This document shows positions 17,553 to 26,380 of a stretch of 64,000 nucleotides of DNA, in pieces. The DNA is taken from contig CAWJWL010000005.1 of NCBI GenBank assembly GCA_963846565.1, positions 930,001 through 994,000 of the forward strand, given 5' to 3'. The number at the start of each line of letters is the position of its first letter. The first letter of the stretch is position 1. The position numbers and the translations under genes were made by a program. Source of the stretch: WHSW01 sp963846565. GTDB taxonomy: Bacteria > Actinomycetota > Thermoleophilia > Solirubrobacterales > 70-9. Under the pieces are notes generated by a model. The model was not told where the DNA came from. It was given only the letters and a program-made list of their open reading frames with translations, and ran no database searches.

Positions 17553-19186
17553 AGCGGGCGCACGTCGTAGTCGCTCCCCGGCTGGGGCGCGTCGCGCCCG
17601 GCGGCCCCGGCGCAGCGGGCGAGGGCGTGGAGGCGCTGGGCGAGCGTGGTCTGAAGTGCGGCCGGCACCTTGCGCAAGGGGTTCACGGCGCGGTTTCGCA
17701 GTTGGTACGGGTCGCGTTTGAGGTCGTAGAGCTCATAGGCAGGGCGGTCGCACTTGCCCGTATCGGGGTCGACGCGGTTGATCTCCGCGTACATGTACCG
17801 ACTCGTTCTGATCGCGTCGTAGAAGTTCTTCAGCCCGCTGCCTTCCTCGGGGATCACGCCGCAGGCGCGGTTGCCGATCTGCGCGAGTACGGCGCGATCG
17901 GCCGGCCAGGGAGCGCCCGGCGCGCCGAGCAACGGCAGGACCGAACGCCCGTCGATCGGCTGGCAGCGCCCGTCGGCGACGCATGGCGGCGCATCGGCGA
18001 GGTCGAGGATGGTCGCGGTCAGGTCGACGTTGGAGACCGTCGAGCGGACCTTCGCCGGCGTCTCGGCGCCGCCGAGGTAGGCGGGTGGGATGCGGGCGAG
18101 AAGCGGGACGTTCCACGCCTCCTCATAGGGATAGATCTTCTCGAGCACGATCCGGTGTTCGCCGTAGAAGTAGCCGTTGTCGGAGGTGAAGAGGATGGCC
18201 GTGTCGTCGAGCTCGCCGAGGGATTCGAGCTGGCGGACGAGGTGGGCGACGCTGCGGTCGACGCTGGTCAGCGTTGCGGCGGCGCAGCGCCAGGAGCGGG
18301 TCAGGTCGCGGACCTGGCGTGGGCGAAGTGGCGGGCGGGACTGGACCCACGGCGGCTTGTCGCGGTTCGCCTTCTCGCCGAAGGACGGTGGGTCGGGAAG
18401 CTCGGCGTGCTTGTAGGGGCCGTAGGTGCCCGGCTCGGGGAGTGGCACGCCCTGGCCACAGTCGCCGCGGGGCTGGACATTGGTGCTGTGTGGCGCGAGG
18501 TGCCCGATCCAGAGGAAGAACGGGTCCGGCGAAGGTGCCGACTCGTTGATGAAGCTGGTCGCGTTGGCGCTGATCACGCGGGTCGCGTAGCCGGAGCGCT
18601 TCGCCGCCGTGGTGATCGGAGCTCCGTTGTCCGAGAAGGGGGCGGAGAAGTAGTAGGTGAAGCCGCTCTTGAAGCCGAACCAGTCGTCGACGCCGGGTGG
18701 GGCGGGGGCGGCCGGTAGCGGTCCCCCGTAGAGCCCGGCGGGAGCGGTCGAGAAGCGGTCGTAGTTGAGCAGGAAGCGGCCGGCGTGGCCGACCCGGTAG
18801 CCGGCGTCGTTGAGCCAGGTGAACAGGGTTTCGTCCTTGTGGCGAAGGCCGGGGTAGCCGGGCTCGTTGTCGGCGACCCCGTTGTTGTGGGGGTACTGGC
18901 CGGTGAGGAGCCCGGCACGGGAGGGACAGCACAGCGGGGCGGAGACGTAGGAGCGGGTGAACTGAGTGCCGTTCTCGCCGCCGAGCAGGCGGAGCGTCTT
19001 CGGCATGAACTCGCTGTTGAGCTGGGCGACGGTTTGATCGTCGGTCATCACCACGATGACGTTCGGCCGCGGCTGGGTGGTGTCCCGCGCGCCGGCGGGG
19101 GAGGCGGTGAGGATCCCGAGCAGGGCGACGAGCGCGGCGATGGCCGCCGCTCCGCCTGCGGTTATCGGATTGATCGCCCGCTGCAT
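17543..19186 (-). CDS. Secreted sulfatase (type I, formylglycine), first of a tandem pair
   Basis: 547 residues with an N-terminal membrane or signal segment (AAAIAALVALLGILTASPAGA). It has the same order of motifs as its neighbour: NVIVVMTDDQT, APLCCPSRAGLLTGQ with the formylglycine Cys, LFTSDNGYFYGEHR, and a C-terminal region ending in ELYDLKRDPYQLRN. The two copies are clearly related along their full length but divergent, so the duplication is old. A tandem pair suggests related but distinct sulfated substrates, or growth on a polymer with more than one sulfate position. The sulfotransferase-like genes 30 kb away raise the possibility that the organism also makes sulfated glycans. Confidence 0.93.
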   Translation of the reverse strand: MQRAINPITAGGAAAIAALVALLGILTASPAGARDTTQPRPNVIVVMTDDQTVAQLNSEFMPKTLRLLGGENGTQFTRSYVSAPLCCPSRAGLLTGQYPHNNGVADNEPGYPGLRHKDETLFTWLNDAGYRVGHAGRFLLNYDRFSTAPAGLYGGPLPAAPAPPGVDDWFGFKSGFTYYFSAPFSDNGAPITTAAKRSGYATRVISANATSFINESAPSPDPFFLWIGHLAPHSTNVQPRGDCGQGVPLPEPGTYGPYKHAELPDPPSFGEKANRDKPPWVQSRPPLRPRQVRDLTRSWRCAAATLTSVDRSVAHLVRQLESLGELDDTAILFTSDNGYFYGEHRIVLEKIYPYEEAWNVPLLARIPPAYLGGAETPAKVRSTVSNVDLTATILDLADAPPCVADGRCQPIDGRSVLPLLGAPGAPWPADRAVLAQIGNRACGVIPEEGSGLKNFYDAIRTSRYMYAEINRVDPDTGKCDRPAYELYDLKRDPYQLRNRAVNPLRKVPAALQTTLAQRLHALARCAGAAGRDAPQPGSDYDVRPLCE

Positions 19187-19387
19187 CCCTGAGTGACCCC
19201 ACGGCCCGCTCTTAGGAGGCTAACCCGGCCCGGCGGCGGCGGTTGCGCTTCGCGGCGCCGCTGGGCGCGGGTTCCCGGGCGTCAGTCCTCGCGGGCGTAC
19301 GGGTTGGTGCGCGCGTGCGTCGTTCGAGGCTCGATCCGCTCGAGGATCACCCGGCCGGGCCCGTCGGCGGTCGCTTCGAGCCGATGA

Positions 19388-19470
19388 TGGGGGAGGTGGG
19401 ATTCGAACCCACTCAGGCATGGCCACCAGATTTACAGTCTGGCCCGGCTCTCCAGCTCCGGCGCTCCCCC
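19388..19470 (-). tRNA. tRNA-Tyr (anticodon GTA)
   Basis: 83-nt class II tRNA with a long variable arm. On the minus strand the acceptor stem GGGGGAG pairs with CTCCCCC, with discriminator A. The anticodon stem CAGA/TCTG encloses CTGTAAA with anticodon GTA (plus-strand tac at 19433-19435), and the T-arm has GGTTCGAATCC. CCA is not encoded. The neighbouring gaps 19187-19387 and 19471-19644 show no supported gene. Confidence 0.96.
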
Positions 19471-19644
19471 GAGCGGGAGACTCGATTCTAGGGCCGTAGA
19501 CGCGTCAGCCATTCATCGCGGACGCTTCGCCGAGATCGCCCTGCCGGCGGCGGTTGATCAGCCGCTCCCTCATCCCCCAAACGCTACGGCCGGCACGTCC
19601 GCGCGTGGCGCGCGAACGGTGCCGGGACCGTGACGTAGCTGCGT

Positions 19645-19821
19645 CTAGTCCTTGTCGCGCCCGACCGCGTCCTTCACCTTGTCGGCGGCATCGCCAACCG
19701 TGTCCTTGACCTTCCCGGTCGCCTGGTCGACCTTGCCCTCGCGCTTCAGGCCATCGTCATCGGTGAGGTCGCCCGCGGCTTCCTTGACCCGTCCCTTGGC
19801 GTCGTCAACGTTCTCCGGCAT
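19645..19821 (-). CDS. CsbD-family stress protein
   Basis: 58-residue hydrophilic protein made of the repeated CsbD pattern: DDAKGRVKEAAGDLTDDD, then KREGKVDQATGKVKD and ADKVKDAVG. The helix-forming, Lys/Asp-rich composition is typical of small general-stress proteins of this family, whose biochemical role is unknown. The start ATG at 19821 has GGAAGGA about 8 nt upstream. The frame is open further upstream but lacks coding character there. Confidence 0.9.
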   Translation of the reverse strand: MPENVDDAKGRVKEAAGDLTDDDGLKREGKVDQATGKVKDTVGDAADKVKDAVGRDKD

Positions 19822-19913
19822 CAAATCGTCCTTCCGCTCGTCGAATCGGCGCCGCCGGCGCCCGGTCCTCTGGCGACTTCCCCGGTGGACCGGCGCGAAA
19901 CGAGAAGGCGCCG

Positions 19914-20351
19914 CTAATCCGTCCCGTGAAACACCAGCCGGCTCAGCACCACCTGCGACCGGGTCCGTTCGACCATCCCATTCCGCTGCAGGTCGATGAT
20001 CAGCCGCTCGAGGTCCGAGTTGTCCGCGGTACGCACGCGCGCGATCGCATCGGCCTCGCCGGTGACGCTCCACGCCTCGACCACCTCCGGATGCTCCCGC
20101 AGCGTGTGCGCAACCTCGTCGAGCGTCGTGCCCGGCCGGTAGAAGAGCTCCACCAGCGCCTCCGTCTGCCACCCGAGCGCCGCATGATCGACGACCGCCG
20201 TGAACCCGCGCAGGGCCCCCTCGGCCCGCAGCCGGTCGACGCGCCGCTTCACCGACGGCGCCGTCAGGCTGACCCGGCGGGCGATGTCGTCGTACGTGCG
20301 GCGCCCGTCCTCGAGCAGTAGCGCAAGAATCTGACGATCGACGGCGTCCAC
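19914..20351 (-). CDS. Lrp/AsnC-family transcriptional regulator
   Basis: 145 residues. An N-terminal winged helix (about 1-60: VDRQILALLLEDGRRTYDDIARRVSLTAPSVKRRVDRL) is followed by the RAM/ACT-like ligand-binding domain (about 65-140: VVEAWSVTGEADAIARVRT). The family binds amino acids and often controls the gene it faces. Here it is divergent from the DUF6421-type gene at 20431 across 79 nt that hold an AT-rich, partly palindromic segment and a good promoter. That makes the neighbour its probable target. The start is written GTG at 20351. Confidence 0.93.
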   Translation of the reverse strand: MDAVDRQILALLLEDGRRTYDDIARRVSLTAPSVKRRVDRLRAEGALRGFTAVVDHAALGWQTEALVELFYRPGTTLDEVAHTLREHPEVVEAWSVTGEADAIARVRTADNSDLERLIIDLQRNGMVERTRSQVVLSRLVFHGTD

Positions 20352-20353
20352 AC

Positions 20354-20418
20354 CATGAATTCTTGCGCATATTCGCCACGGATTCGCTATTGACGCCGCG
20401 GACGGCCGCCATTACCGT
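20354..20418 (+). promoter_or_regulatory. Promoter and candidate Lrp operator of the DUF6421-type gene
   Basis: TTGACG (20390-20395) and TACCGT (20413-20418) are separated by exactly 17 nt, the best sigma-70-type promoter in the window. The start ATG at 20431 lies 12 nt after the -10 box. Upstream, between about 20354 and 20386, is an unusually AT-rich stretch with the palindromic core TTGCGCAT. It is placed between the regulator start and the -35 box, where an Lrp-type operator controlling both directions would be expected. Confidence 0.55.
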
Positions 20419-20430
20419 TTCTCAGAGCCG

Positions 20431-22536
20431 ATGAACCAGCCGAAGATCGCCACGGTCCTCTTCGACGAGGCCCACTCCGAAGCGTGGACCGTCCGCCCCG
20501 ACGTCGCGGCCGAGATCCAGCCCGCCCACCCCGGCGACTCCTCGCTCGCGCTCGCCGCCGCCGCGCTCGCCGAGCGCGAGTTCGAGATCGCCGTCAACGA
20601 CGGCGATCCGCTCGTCCCGGCAACCCTCTCGGGCGCCGACGTCCTCGTCATCGCCCACCCCTCCGAGCCGAAGTGGGAGGCCACCGTCCCCTCCGGAACG
20701 CCGCGCTTCAACGCCGACGAGATCGAGGCGATCGCCAGCTACGTCAGCGCCGGCGGCGGCCTCATCGTCCTCGGCGAGACCGAGCAGGAGAAGTACGGCA
20801 ACAACGTCAACGAGCTCCTCGCCCGCTTCGGGATCGAGATCGAGAACGCCACCGTCCAGGACTACGAACATCACCACCACGACGCCCCCTCCTGGATCCT
20901 CGCGTCGCTGGGCGACCACGTCGCCCCCGCCGGCGGCACCACCACCGCCGACCTCCTCGCCCGCGTCACCGACGCCTGCTTCTACCGCGCCGGCACGATC
21001 GCCACCACCAACGGCGCCGCCGTCATCGCCCGCGCCCACGCCACGGCGTCGACGCCGAACGCCCCGCTCGCCGCGGTCACGACCCACGGGGCCGGCCGCG
21101 TCGCCGTGCTCGCCGACTCCGACCTCTTCGGCGACGACTGCATCACCGAGCTCTCCCACACGGCGCTCTGGCTCAACCTCGTCTACTGGGCCGCCGAGCC
21201 CGCGTTCGAGCGCGCCGCCGACTCATCGGGCTCCGCGCTCGCCGAGGATCCCGACTGGGTCCGGCTCAAGGCGGCGGTCGAGGAGCTGCGCCTCAAGCAG
21301 TCGCCCGACGGCTCGATCGACGCCGCAGCCCACGACCTCGACGCGGCCCGCAACCTGACCGTCGCGATCGCCGAGGCCGCCCAGGCCCTGAAGCCCCGCT
21401 TCGCGCACCAGCACGACTACATCGACACGCTCGCCGCGGATCTGCTCGCCTGGGCCGACGGCGGCTTCGCCAAGCCCGCTTTCGACCGTTCGCTCGAGGC
21501 ATTCCGACCGGACCGCGACCGCCGAGACGGGGTCGAGCACCTCTGCGTCTTCCCGATGTACAAGCAGAACGCCTCGCGCGACACCTGCTTCGAGGCACTG
21601 ATCGTCCGCGTCCCCTGGCCCGAGTGGATCGACGAGCTGGAGAGCACCCGCTACGACAACGCCAAGTTCCTCCCGGTCACCTTCGTCGACCGCACCTCCG
21701 GCTACGACTCCGAGTGCGCGGTCCTCTTCCCCGAGACCTTCTCCACCGGCGAGCGGCCCACCGACTACCACTTCGGCGCGATCTTCTGCGACCGTGAGGC
21801 CGAGCGCTTCCGCCGCGTCTGCGGCGCCGCCGCCTCGACCCTCCGCCTCAACCTGCCGCCCGACGCCGCCTGCCTGCTCTCCTCGCCCGACCTCTCGCGC
21901 CAGGCCTACATGCTCTGGGACCTCGTCCACGACCGTACCCACATGCGCGGCGATCTCCCCTTCGACCCGTTCATGATCCGCCAGCGCTCGCCGTATTGGA
22001 TGTACTCGCTCGAGGAGCTCCGCTGCGATCTGACCGCGTTCGCCGAGGCGGTCAAGCTCGAGGCCGAGGGCTTCGCGTTCGCGCGCCACGTCCAGTACGC
22101 GATCCTCTTCGACCGCCTCTTCCGCTTCCCGGTCACCGGCTCGCGGGTGCGCAACTACGACGGCCTCGGCGGCCAGCTCCTGTTTGCGTTCCTCCATCGC
22201 GAGGGCTATTTGCACTGGACCGACAACCGGCTGACGATCGACTGGGACCGCCTCGCCGAGGGCGTCGGCGAGCTCCGCGCCCGCGTGCAGGAGCTCTACC
22301 ACTCGGGCATCGACCGCTCGAAGCTCGGCCAGTGGATCGCCGCCCACGACCTCGTCGCCGCCTATGTGGCGCCGGCCGAGACCTCGGTCTGGGCGGCAGA
22401 GCGCCGCGAGCTACCCGAGGTCGAGGAACCGAAGCAGCTCGTCGACCTCGTGCGCGACGACGAGTTCCCGCTCAGCCTCTTCTACACCCAGCTCTCGCCG
22501 AAGCTCGAGCCGGCGCTCGCACCCGCACCGTCCTAG
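20431..22536 (+). CDS. DUF6421-family protein with N-terminal amidotransferase-like domain
   Basis: 701 residues, function unknown. Residues of about 1-265 look like a flavodoxin/glutamine-amidotransferase-like fold (ADVLVIAHPSEPKWE, YVSAGGGLIVLGE, GAGRVAVLADSDLFGDD) without a clear catalytic Cys. Residues of about 270-690 match my recollection of the actinobacterial DUF6421 family: FPMYKQNASRD, VLFPETFSTGE, a conserved HDRTHMRGDLPFDPFMI (His500 and His504, possible metal ligands), YSLEELRCDLTAF and SRVRNYDGLGGQLLFAFLH. In Streptomyces this family is, as I recall, encoded next to an SDR and a threonine-aldolase-like enzyme. Here those two lie 5 kb downstream. The final 53 codons are duplicated at 22674. 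Confidence 0.75.
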   Translation: MNQPKIATVLFDEAHSEAWTVRPDVAAEIQPAHPGDSSLALAAAALAEREFEIAVNDGDPLVPATLSGADVLVIAHPSEPKWEATVPSGTPRFNADEIEAIASYVSAGGGLIVLGETEQEKYGNNVNELLARFGIEIENATVQDYEHHHHDAPSWILASLGDHVAPAGGTTTADLLARVTDACFYRAGTIATTNGAAVIARAHATASTPNAPLAAVTTHGAGRVAVLADSDLFGDDCITELSHTALWLNLVYWAAEPAFERAADSSGSALAEDPDWVRLKAAVEELRLKQSPDGSIDAAAHDLDAARNLTVAIAEAAQALKPRFAHQHDYIDTLAADLLAWADGGFAKPAFDRSLEAFRPDRDRRDGVEHLCVFPMYKQNASRDTCFEALIVRVPWPEWIDELESTRYDNAKFLPVTFVDRTSGYDSECAVLFPETFSTGERPTDYHFGAIFCDREAERFRRVCGAAASTLRLNLPPDAACLLSSPDLSRQAYMLWDLVHDRTHMRGDLPFDPFMIRQRSPYWMYSLEELRCDLTAFAEAVKLEAEGFAFARHVQYAILFDRLFRFPVTGSRVRNYDGLGGQLLFAFLHREGYLHWTDNRLTIDWDRLAEGVGELRARVQELYHSGIDRSKLGQWIAAHDLVAAYVAPAETSVWAAERRELPEVEEPKQLVDLVRDDEFPLSLFYTQLSPKLEPALAPAPS

Positions 22537-22562
22537 AGTCGTCAGTGCCCGACCGCCACGAC

Positions 22563-22652
22563 TTCACGGTCGCGAGCATCCTCTGCCAGGGCACCGGAAC
22601 CGACACGTGCGCCGGGGGCTCGGGGGAGAACGTCTTGAGCGGCTGTCCATGA
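22563..22652 (+). pseudogene. Remnant of an RTX/FG-GAP gene 3' end
   Basis: Thirty codons that repeat, with small changes, two separate parts of the end of the gene at 22934: FTVASILCQG (its FTVASVLCQG at about 25914) joined directly to GTGTDTCAGGSGENVL and a final GCP-stop (its last codons, to 26323). About 330 nt between the two parts is missing. There is no start codon. It is the scar of a lost second copy. Confidence 0.8.
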
Positions 22653-22673
22653 GCAGGATGAACTGAATGGTCC

Positions 22674-22832
22674 ACCTCGGTCTGGGCGGCAGCGCGCCGC
22701 GAGCTACCCGCGGTCGAGGAGCCGAAGCAGCTCGTCGACCTCGTCCCTGACGACGATTTCCTGCTCAGCCTCTTCTACACCCAGCTCTCGCCGAAGCTCG
22801 AGCCGGCGCTGGCCGCCGGGCCGGGTTCCTGA
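22674..22832 (+). pseudogene. Duplicated 3' end of the DUF6421-type gene
   Basis: Fifty-three codons ending TGA at 22832 repeat the last 52 codons of the gene at 20431, beginning TSVWAA and sharing EEPKQLVDLV and LSLFYTQLSPKLEPAL. The substitutions (for example V.DDEFPLS to VPDDDFLLS) are mostly in-frame and mild. There is no start codon or ribosome binding site. It sits between the RTX remnant and the intact FG-GAP gene, so the order is DUF6421 end, RTX end, DUF6421 end, full RTX gene. Confidence 0.85.
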
Positions 22833-22933
22833 TTCCCCAGCTTGCACCGGGCGCCACTATGTGTTACGACTGATGCCATCGGACGGGCGCCGAGAGACCC
22901 TCGGCCAGGATTCGAACGTGGGGAGGAACGGGA

Positions 22934-25900
22934 ATGACCGGAACACCGATCGGTCGGGCACGGGCATTCGCCATCGCAACTGCATTGCTCGTCTTCGTAG
23001 CTCTCCCCGCCGGCGCCTCCGCCGCACCCCCCTTCGGCCCGGCGACCACGCTGCCCGTCGGCGACGGACCGCGCGCCGTCGCCGCGGGCGATCTGACCGG
23101 TGACGGCAAGGCCGACCTCGCAATCGCCAACTCGATCTCGAACAACGTCTTCGTCCTCGACGGCGACGGGGCGGGCGGCTTCGGCGGCGGCTTCTCGACC
23201 GGCGCCGGCGTCACACCCAGCGGACTGGTGATCGACGACCTGAACGCCGACGGGCAATCGGACCTCGCCGTCGCCAACAGCGGCACCGACAACGTCTCCG
23301 TCTACTTCGGCAACGGGTCGGGCGGGATCACGTTCCAGGGTCACTTCCCGGCCGGCGGCGGCGCGCGCCGGATCGCCGTCGCAGACTTCAATCAGGACGG
23401 CCGCCAGGACCTGGCGACTGCGAATCCGATTGGAAACGACGTCTCGGTCCTGCTCGCCAGCCCCGGCGGTGGATATGAGGCGCCGGTCTCCCTCGCCGGT
23501 CAGGATCCGAGCGCGATCGCAACCGGCGACATCGATGACGACGGCGACGACGACCTGCTCGCCGCCAACAACCTCACCAACACCGTCTCGGTCTACAGAG
23601 GCAACGGCTCCGGCCGCTTCAGCCCCCAGACGGTGCTCAACTCCGTCGGCGGGCGCCCGAGCTCGATCGTGCTCGAGCACCTCGACGGCGACACCAGGCT
23701 CGACTTCGCGGTCACGAACGCAACCACCGATCAGCTGACGATCTTCCGCGGCGACGGCACGGGTGGCTTCGCTCAGCGCCTCGCCCGCTTGACCGGCAAC
23801 AACCCGCGCGACCTGCTCGCGGGCGACTTCGACGGCGACGCCGATACCGACCTCGCCGTCGCGAACGGCGGCTCGAACAACCTCCAGGTCTTCACCGGCG
23901 ACGGCAACGGGGCCTTCGGCCCAGGAGCCGTCCAGACATCGGCGCTCGGCACCTTCCCCGATTCGCTCTCGAGCGCCGACTTCAACCAGGACGGCAGGCC
24001 GGACCTGGCCGCAGCGAACTTCAGCTCCGACAACGCCTCGGTGCTGCTGGCGAACGCGCCCGAGCAGAGGTTCTCGGGGGCAGGGAACTTCGCGGCCGGC
24101 ACCCAGCCGCAATCGGTCGCGATCGGCGACCTGAACGGCGACGGCAAGGCCGACCTCGCGGTCGCGAACAAGTTCTCCAACAACGTCTCGATCGGGCTCG
24201 GTGACGGCAACGGCAGCTTCACCGCCCAGACCCCCTTCGGGGTCGGCGGCTCCCCGCTATCGGTCGCGATCGGCGACCTGAACGGCGACGGCAAGGCCGA
24301 CCTCGCGGTCGCGAACAGCGACTCCAACAACGTCTCGATCGGGCTCGGTAACGGCAACGGCACGTTCACCGCCCAGCCCGTCTTCGCGGCCGGCGGCACC
24401 CCGCGATCAGTCGCCGTCGCCGACCTGAACGGCGACGGCAAGGCCGACCTCGCGGTCGCGAACGGCGGCTCCAACAACGTCTCGATCGGGCTCGGTAACG
24501 GCAACGGCACGTTCACCGCCCAGCCCGTCTTCGCGGCCGGCGGCTTCCCGGCATCGGTCGCGATCGGCGACCTGAACGGCGACGGCAAGGCCGACCTCGC
24601 GGTCGCGAACTTCTTCTCCGACAGCGTCTCGATCGGGCTCGGTAACGGCAACGGCACGTTCACCGCCCAGCCCGTCTTCGCGGCCGCCGGCTCCCCGCTG
24701 TCGGTCGCGATCGGCGACCTGAACGGCGACGGCAAGGCCGACCTCGCGGCCGCGAACAGCAGCTCCGACAACGTCTCGATCGGGCTCGGCAACGGCAACG
24801 GCACGTTCACCGACCAGCCCGTCTTCGCGGCCGGCGGCGTCCCGGTATCGGTCGCGATCGGCGACCTGAACGGCGACGGCAAGGCCGACCTCGCGGTCGC
24901 GAACGGCGGCTCCTTCAACGTCTCGATCGGGCGCGGCAACGGCAACGGCTCGTTCACCACCCAGCCCGTCTTCGCGGCCGGCGGCACCCCGCTGTCGGTC
25001 GTGATCGGCGACCTGAACGGCGACGGCAAGGCCGACCTCGCGGTCGTGAACGGCGGCTCCGACAACGTCTCGATCGGGCTCGGTGACGGCAGGCCGACGA
25101 CGCATCCGGCACCCACGTCGCTCGCTTTCGGCCGCCGCGCCGTCGGCTCGCCGGGAGCGGTGCGCGATGTCGTGATCCGAAATGGAGGCGCAGCGGCGCT
25201 CGAGGTCACCACGATTCGCGTTGCCGGGGGCGGTGGCGCCAGCTTCGAGATCGACGGCGAGAACTGTGTCGGCTTCTCCATCCGCGCCGCGGAAGCCTGC
25301 ACCGTCCGCACGCGCTTCAACCCGAACAGAGCGGGCTTCCTGCGCGGGCAACTTCAGATCGTATCGAACGCTCCCGGCCCGCCGCGGTTGATTCCCGTCT
25401 CGGGCTTCGGTGATGGTCAGGCCCCGAATACGACCATCGCAACCGGCCCCGCGGGCCTCACCAACGACCCGACGCCCACCTTCACCTTCATCTCGCTCGA
25501 GCCCGGAGCCACGTTCGAGTGCCAGGTCGCCCAGACGGGGTGGCGCGCCTGCACCTCCCCCCACACGACCCCGCAGCTCTCAGACGGAGACCACACCTTC
25601 AAGCTGCGAGCGATCGATCCCGAGGGCAACGCCGACCCCACACCCGCCTTCCGCGACCTGATCGTCGATGCCACCGCTCCCGAGACGGCGATCAACTCCG
25701 ACCCCGGCACAGCAACCCAGGACACAACACCCACGTTCGCCTTCTCATCCTCAGAGGGCGGCTCCAGCTTCACCTGCTCTGTCGACGGCGCCGCCTTTAC
25801 GCCCTGCAGCTCTCCCTTCACAACCACGAGCCTGCCCGAGGGCGATCACACCTTCGCCGTCCGGGCAACCGACCAGGCCCAGAACGCAGACCCCGTGCCC

Positions 25901-26323
25901 GAGACAAGAGCGTTCACGGTCGCGAGCGTCCTCTGCCAGGGCCAGGCGGCGACGATCGTCGGCACAGACAATGACGACGAGCTCTTCGGCACCCAGGGCG
26001 CCGACGTGATCGTCGGTGGCGGCGGAGACGACCGCATCCGCGGCTTCGGCGGCGCCGATCGCATCTGCGGCAAGTCCGGAGACGACGAGATCACCGACGG
26101 CGCGGGCACCGACACGGCGATCGGCGGCGGCGGCGACGACGAGATCGTCTCGGGAAGCCAAAACGACGTCCTCAGGGGCAAGGGCGGCGACGACGTCCTC
26201 AACGGAGAGGGTCAGAACGACACCCTCGCCGGCGGCGGCGGCGACGACGAGCTCGAGGGCGGCACCGGAACCGACACGTGCGCCGGCGGGTCGGGGGAGA
26301 ACGTCTTGACGGGGTGTCCTTGA
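22934..26323 (+). CDS. Secreted FG-GAP/VCBS repeat protein with Ig-like and RTX-like domains
   Basis: 1129 residues, start ATG 22934 with GGGAGG upstream. Signal peptide (ending GASAAPP), then about 700 residues of FG-GAP/VCBS repeats with the calcium-binding loop DLNGDGKADLAVAN. These normally fold as an integrin-like beta-propeller. Seven of the later repeats are nearly identical at DNA level. Next comes a choice-of-anchor-D/ASH-like beta domain (about 725-825), two Ig-like modules (TFECQVAQTGW.AC and SFTCSVDGAAFTPC), and a C-terminal series of RTX-like nonapeptides (GGGGDDRIRG, GGKGDD-type). It ends in a Cys-containing cap shared with the remnant at 22563. The role is probably adhesion or a surface scaffold. 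No enzyme motif is seen. Confidence 0.92.
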   Translation: MTGTPIGRARAFAIATALLVFVALPAGASAAPPFGPATTLPVGDGPRAVAAGDLTGDGKADLAIANSISNNVFVLDGDGAGGFGGGFSTGAGVTPSGLVIDDLNADGQSDLAVANSGTDNVSVYFGNGSGGITFQGHFPAGGGARRIAVADFNQDGRQDLATANPIGNDVSVLLASPGGGYEAPVSLAGQDPSAIATGDIDDDGDDDLLAANNLTNTVSVYRGNGSGRFSPQTVLNSVGGRPSSIVLEHLDGDTRLDFAVTNATTDQLTIFRGDGTGGFAQRLARLTGNNPRDLLAGDFDGDADTDLAVANGGSNNLQVFTGDGNGAFGPGAVQTSALGTFPDSLSSADFNQDGRPDLAAANFSSDNASVLLANAPEQRFSGAGNFAAGTQPQSVAIGDLNGDGKADLAVANKFSNNVSIGLGDGNGSFTAQTPFGVGGSPLSVAIGDLNGDGKADLAVANSDSNNVSIGLGNGNGTFTAQPVFAAGGTPRSVAVADLNGDGKADLAVANGGSNNVSIGLGNGNGTFTAQPVFAAGGFPASVAIGDLNGDGKADLAVANFFSDSVSIGLGNGNGTFTAQPVFAAAGSPLSVAIGDLNGDGKADLAAANSSSDNVSIGLGNGNGTFTDQPVFAAGGVPVSVAIGDLNGDGKADLAVANGGSFNVSIGRGNGNGSFTTQPVFAAGGTPLSVVIGDLNGDGKADLAVVNGGSDNVSIGLGDGRPTTHPAPTSLAFGRRAVGSPGAVRDVVIRNGGAAALEVTTIRVAGGGGASFEIDGENCVGFSIRAAEACTVRTRFNPNRAGFLRGQLQIVSNAPGPPRLIPVSGFGDGQAPNTTIATGPAGLTNDPTPTFTFISLEPGATFECQVAQTGWRACTSPHTTPQLSDGDHTFKLRAIDPEGNADPTPAFRDLIVDATAPETAINSDPGTATQDTTPTFAFSSSEGGSSFTCSVDGAAFTPCSSPFTTTSLPEGDHTFAVRATDQAQNADPVPETRAFTVASVLCQGQAATIVGTDNDDELFGTQGADVIVGGGGDDRIRGFGGADRICGKSGDDEITDGAGTDTAIGGGGDDEIVSGSQNDVLRGKGGDDVLNGEGQNDTLAGGGGDDELEGGTGTDTCAGGSGENVLTGCP
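24105..25091 (+). repeat. Near-perfect 147-bp tandem repeats, about seven copies
   Basis: The string GATCGGCGACCTGAACGG begins units at 24121, 24268, 24562, 24709, 24856 and 25003, with a slightly changed copy at 24415. The period is exactly 147 bp, that is 49 residues or one FG-GAP unit. The high nucleotide identity, including third positions, points to recent expansion or gene conversion. The copy number may vary between strains or be wrong in an assembly. Confidence 0.9.
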
Positions 26324-26367
26324 ACCCCCGCCCGAAGCGGTCGTAAGGCGCGCTTAAGCGTCGTACC

Positions 26368-26373
26368 TACCCT
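26368..26373 (+). promoter_or_regulatory. -10 box for the membrane protein at 26381
   Basis: TACCCT lies 7 nt before the GTG at 26381, with no room for a ribosome binding site, so this is a probable leaderless start. Confidence 0.35.
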
Positions 26374-26380
26374 TTCGGCG

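Noticed and set aside
19273..19341. Possible 22-residue ORF (GTG start, ending NPYARED) downstream of tRNA-Tyr on the minus strand
   Set aside because: Too short to judge, without a ribosome binding site or recognisable homology.
22775..24112. Open frame of 445 codons on the minus strand
   Set aside because: Antisense shadow of the FG-GAP repeats, which gives it repetitive but meaningless sequence.
24105..25091. Regular repeats that might suggest a CRISPR array
   Set aside because: The 147-bp period has no spacer structure and encodes in-frame FG-GAP units.
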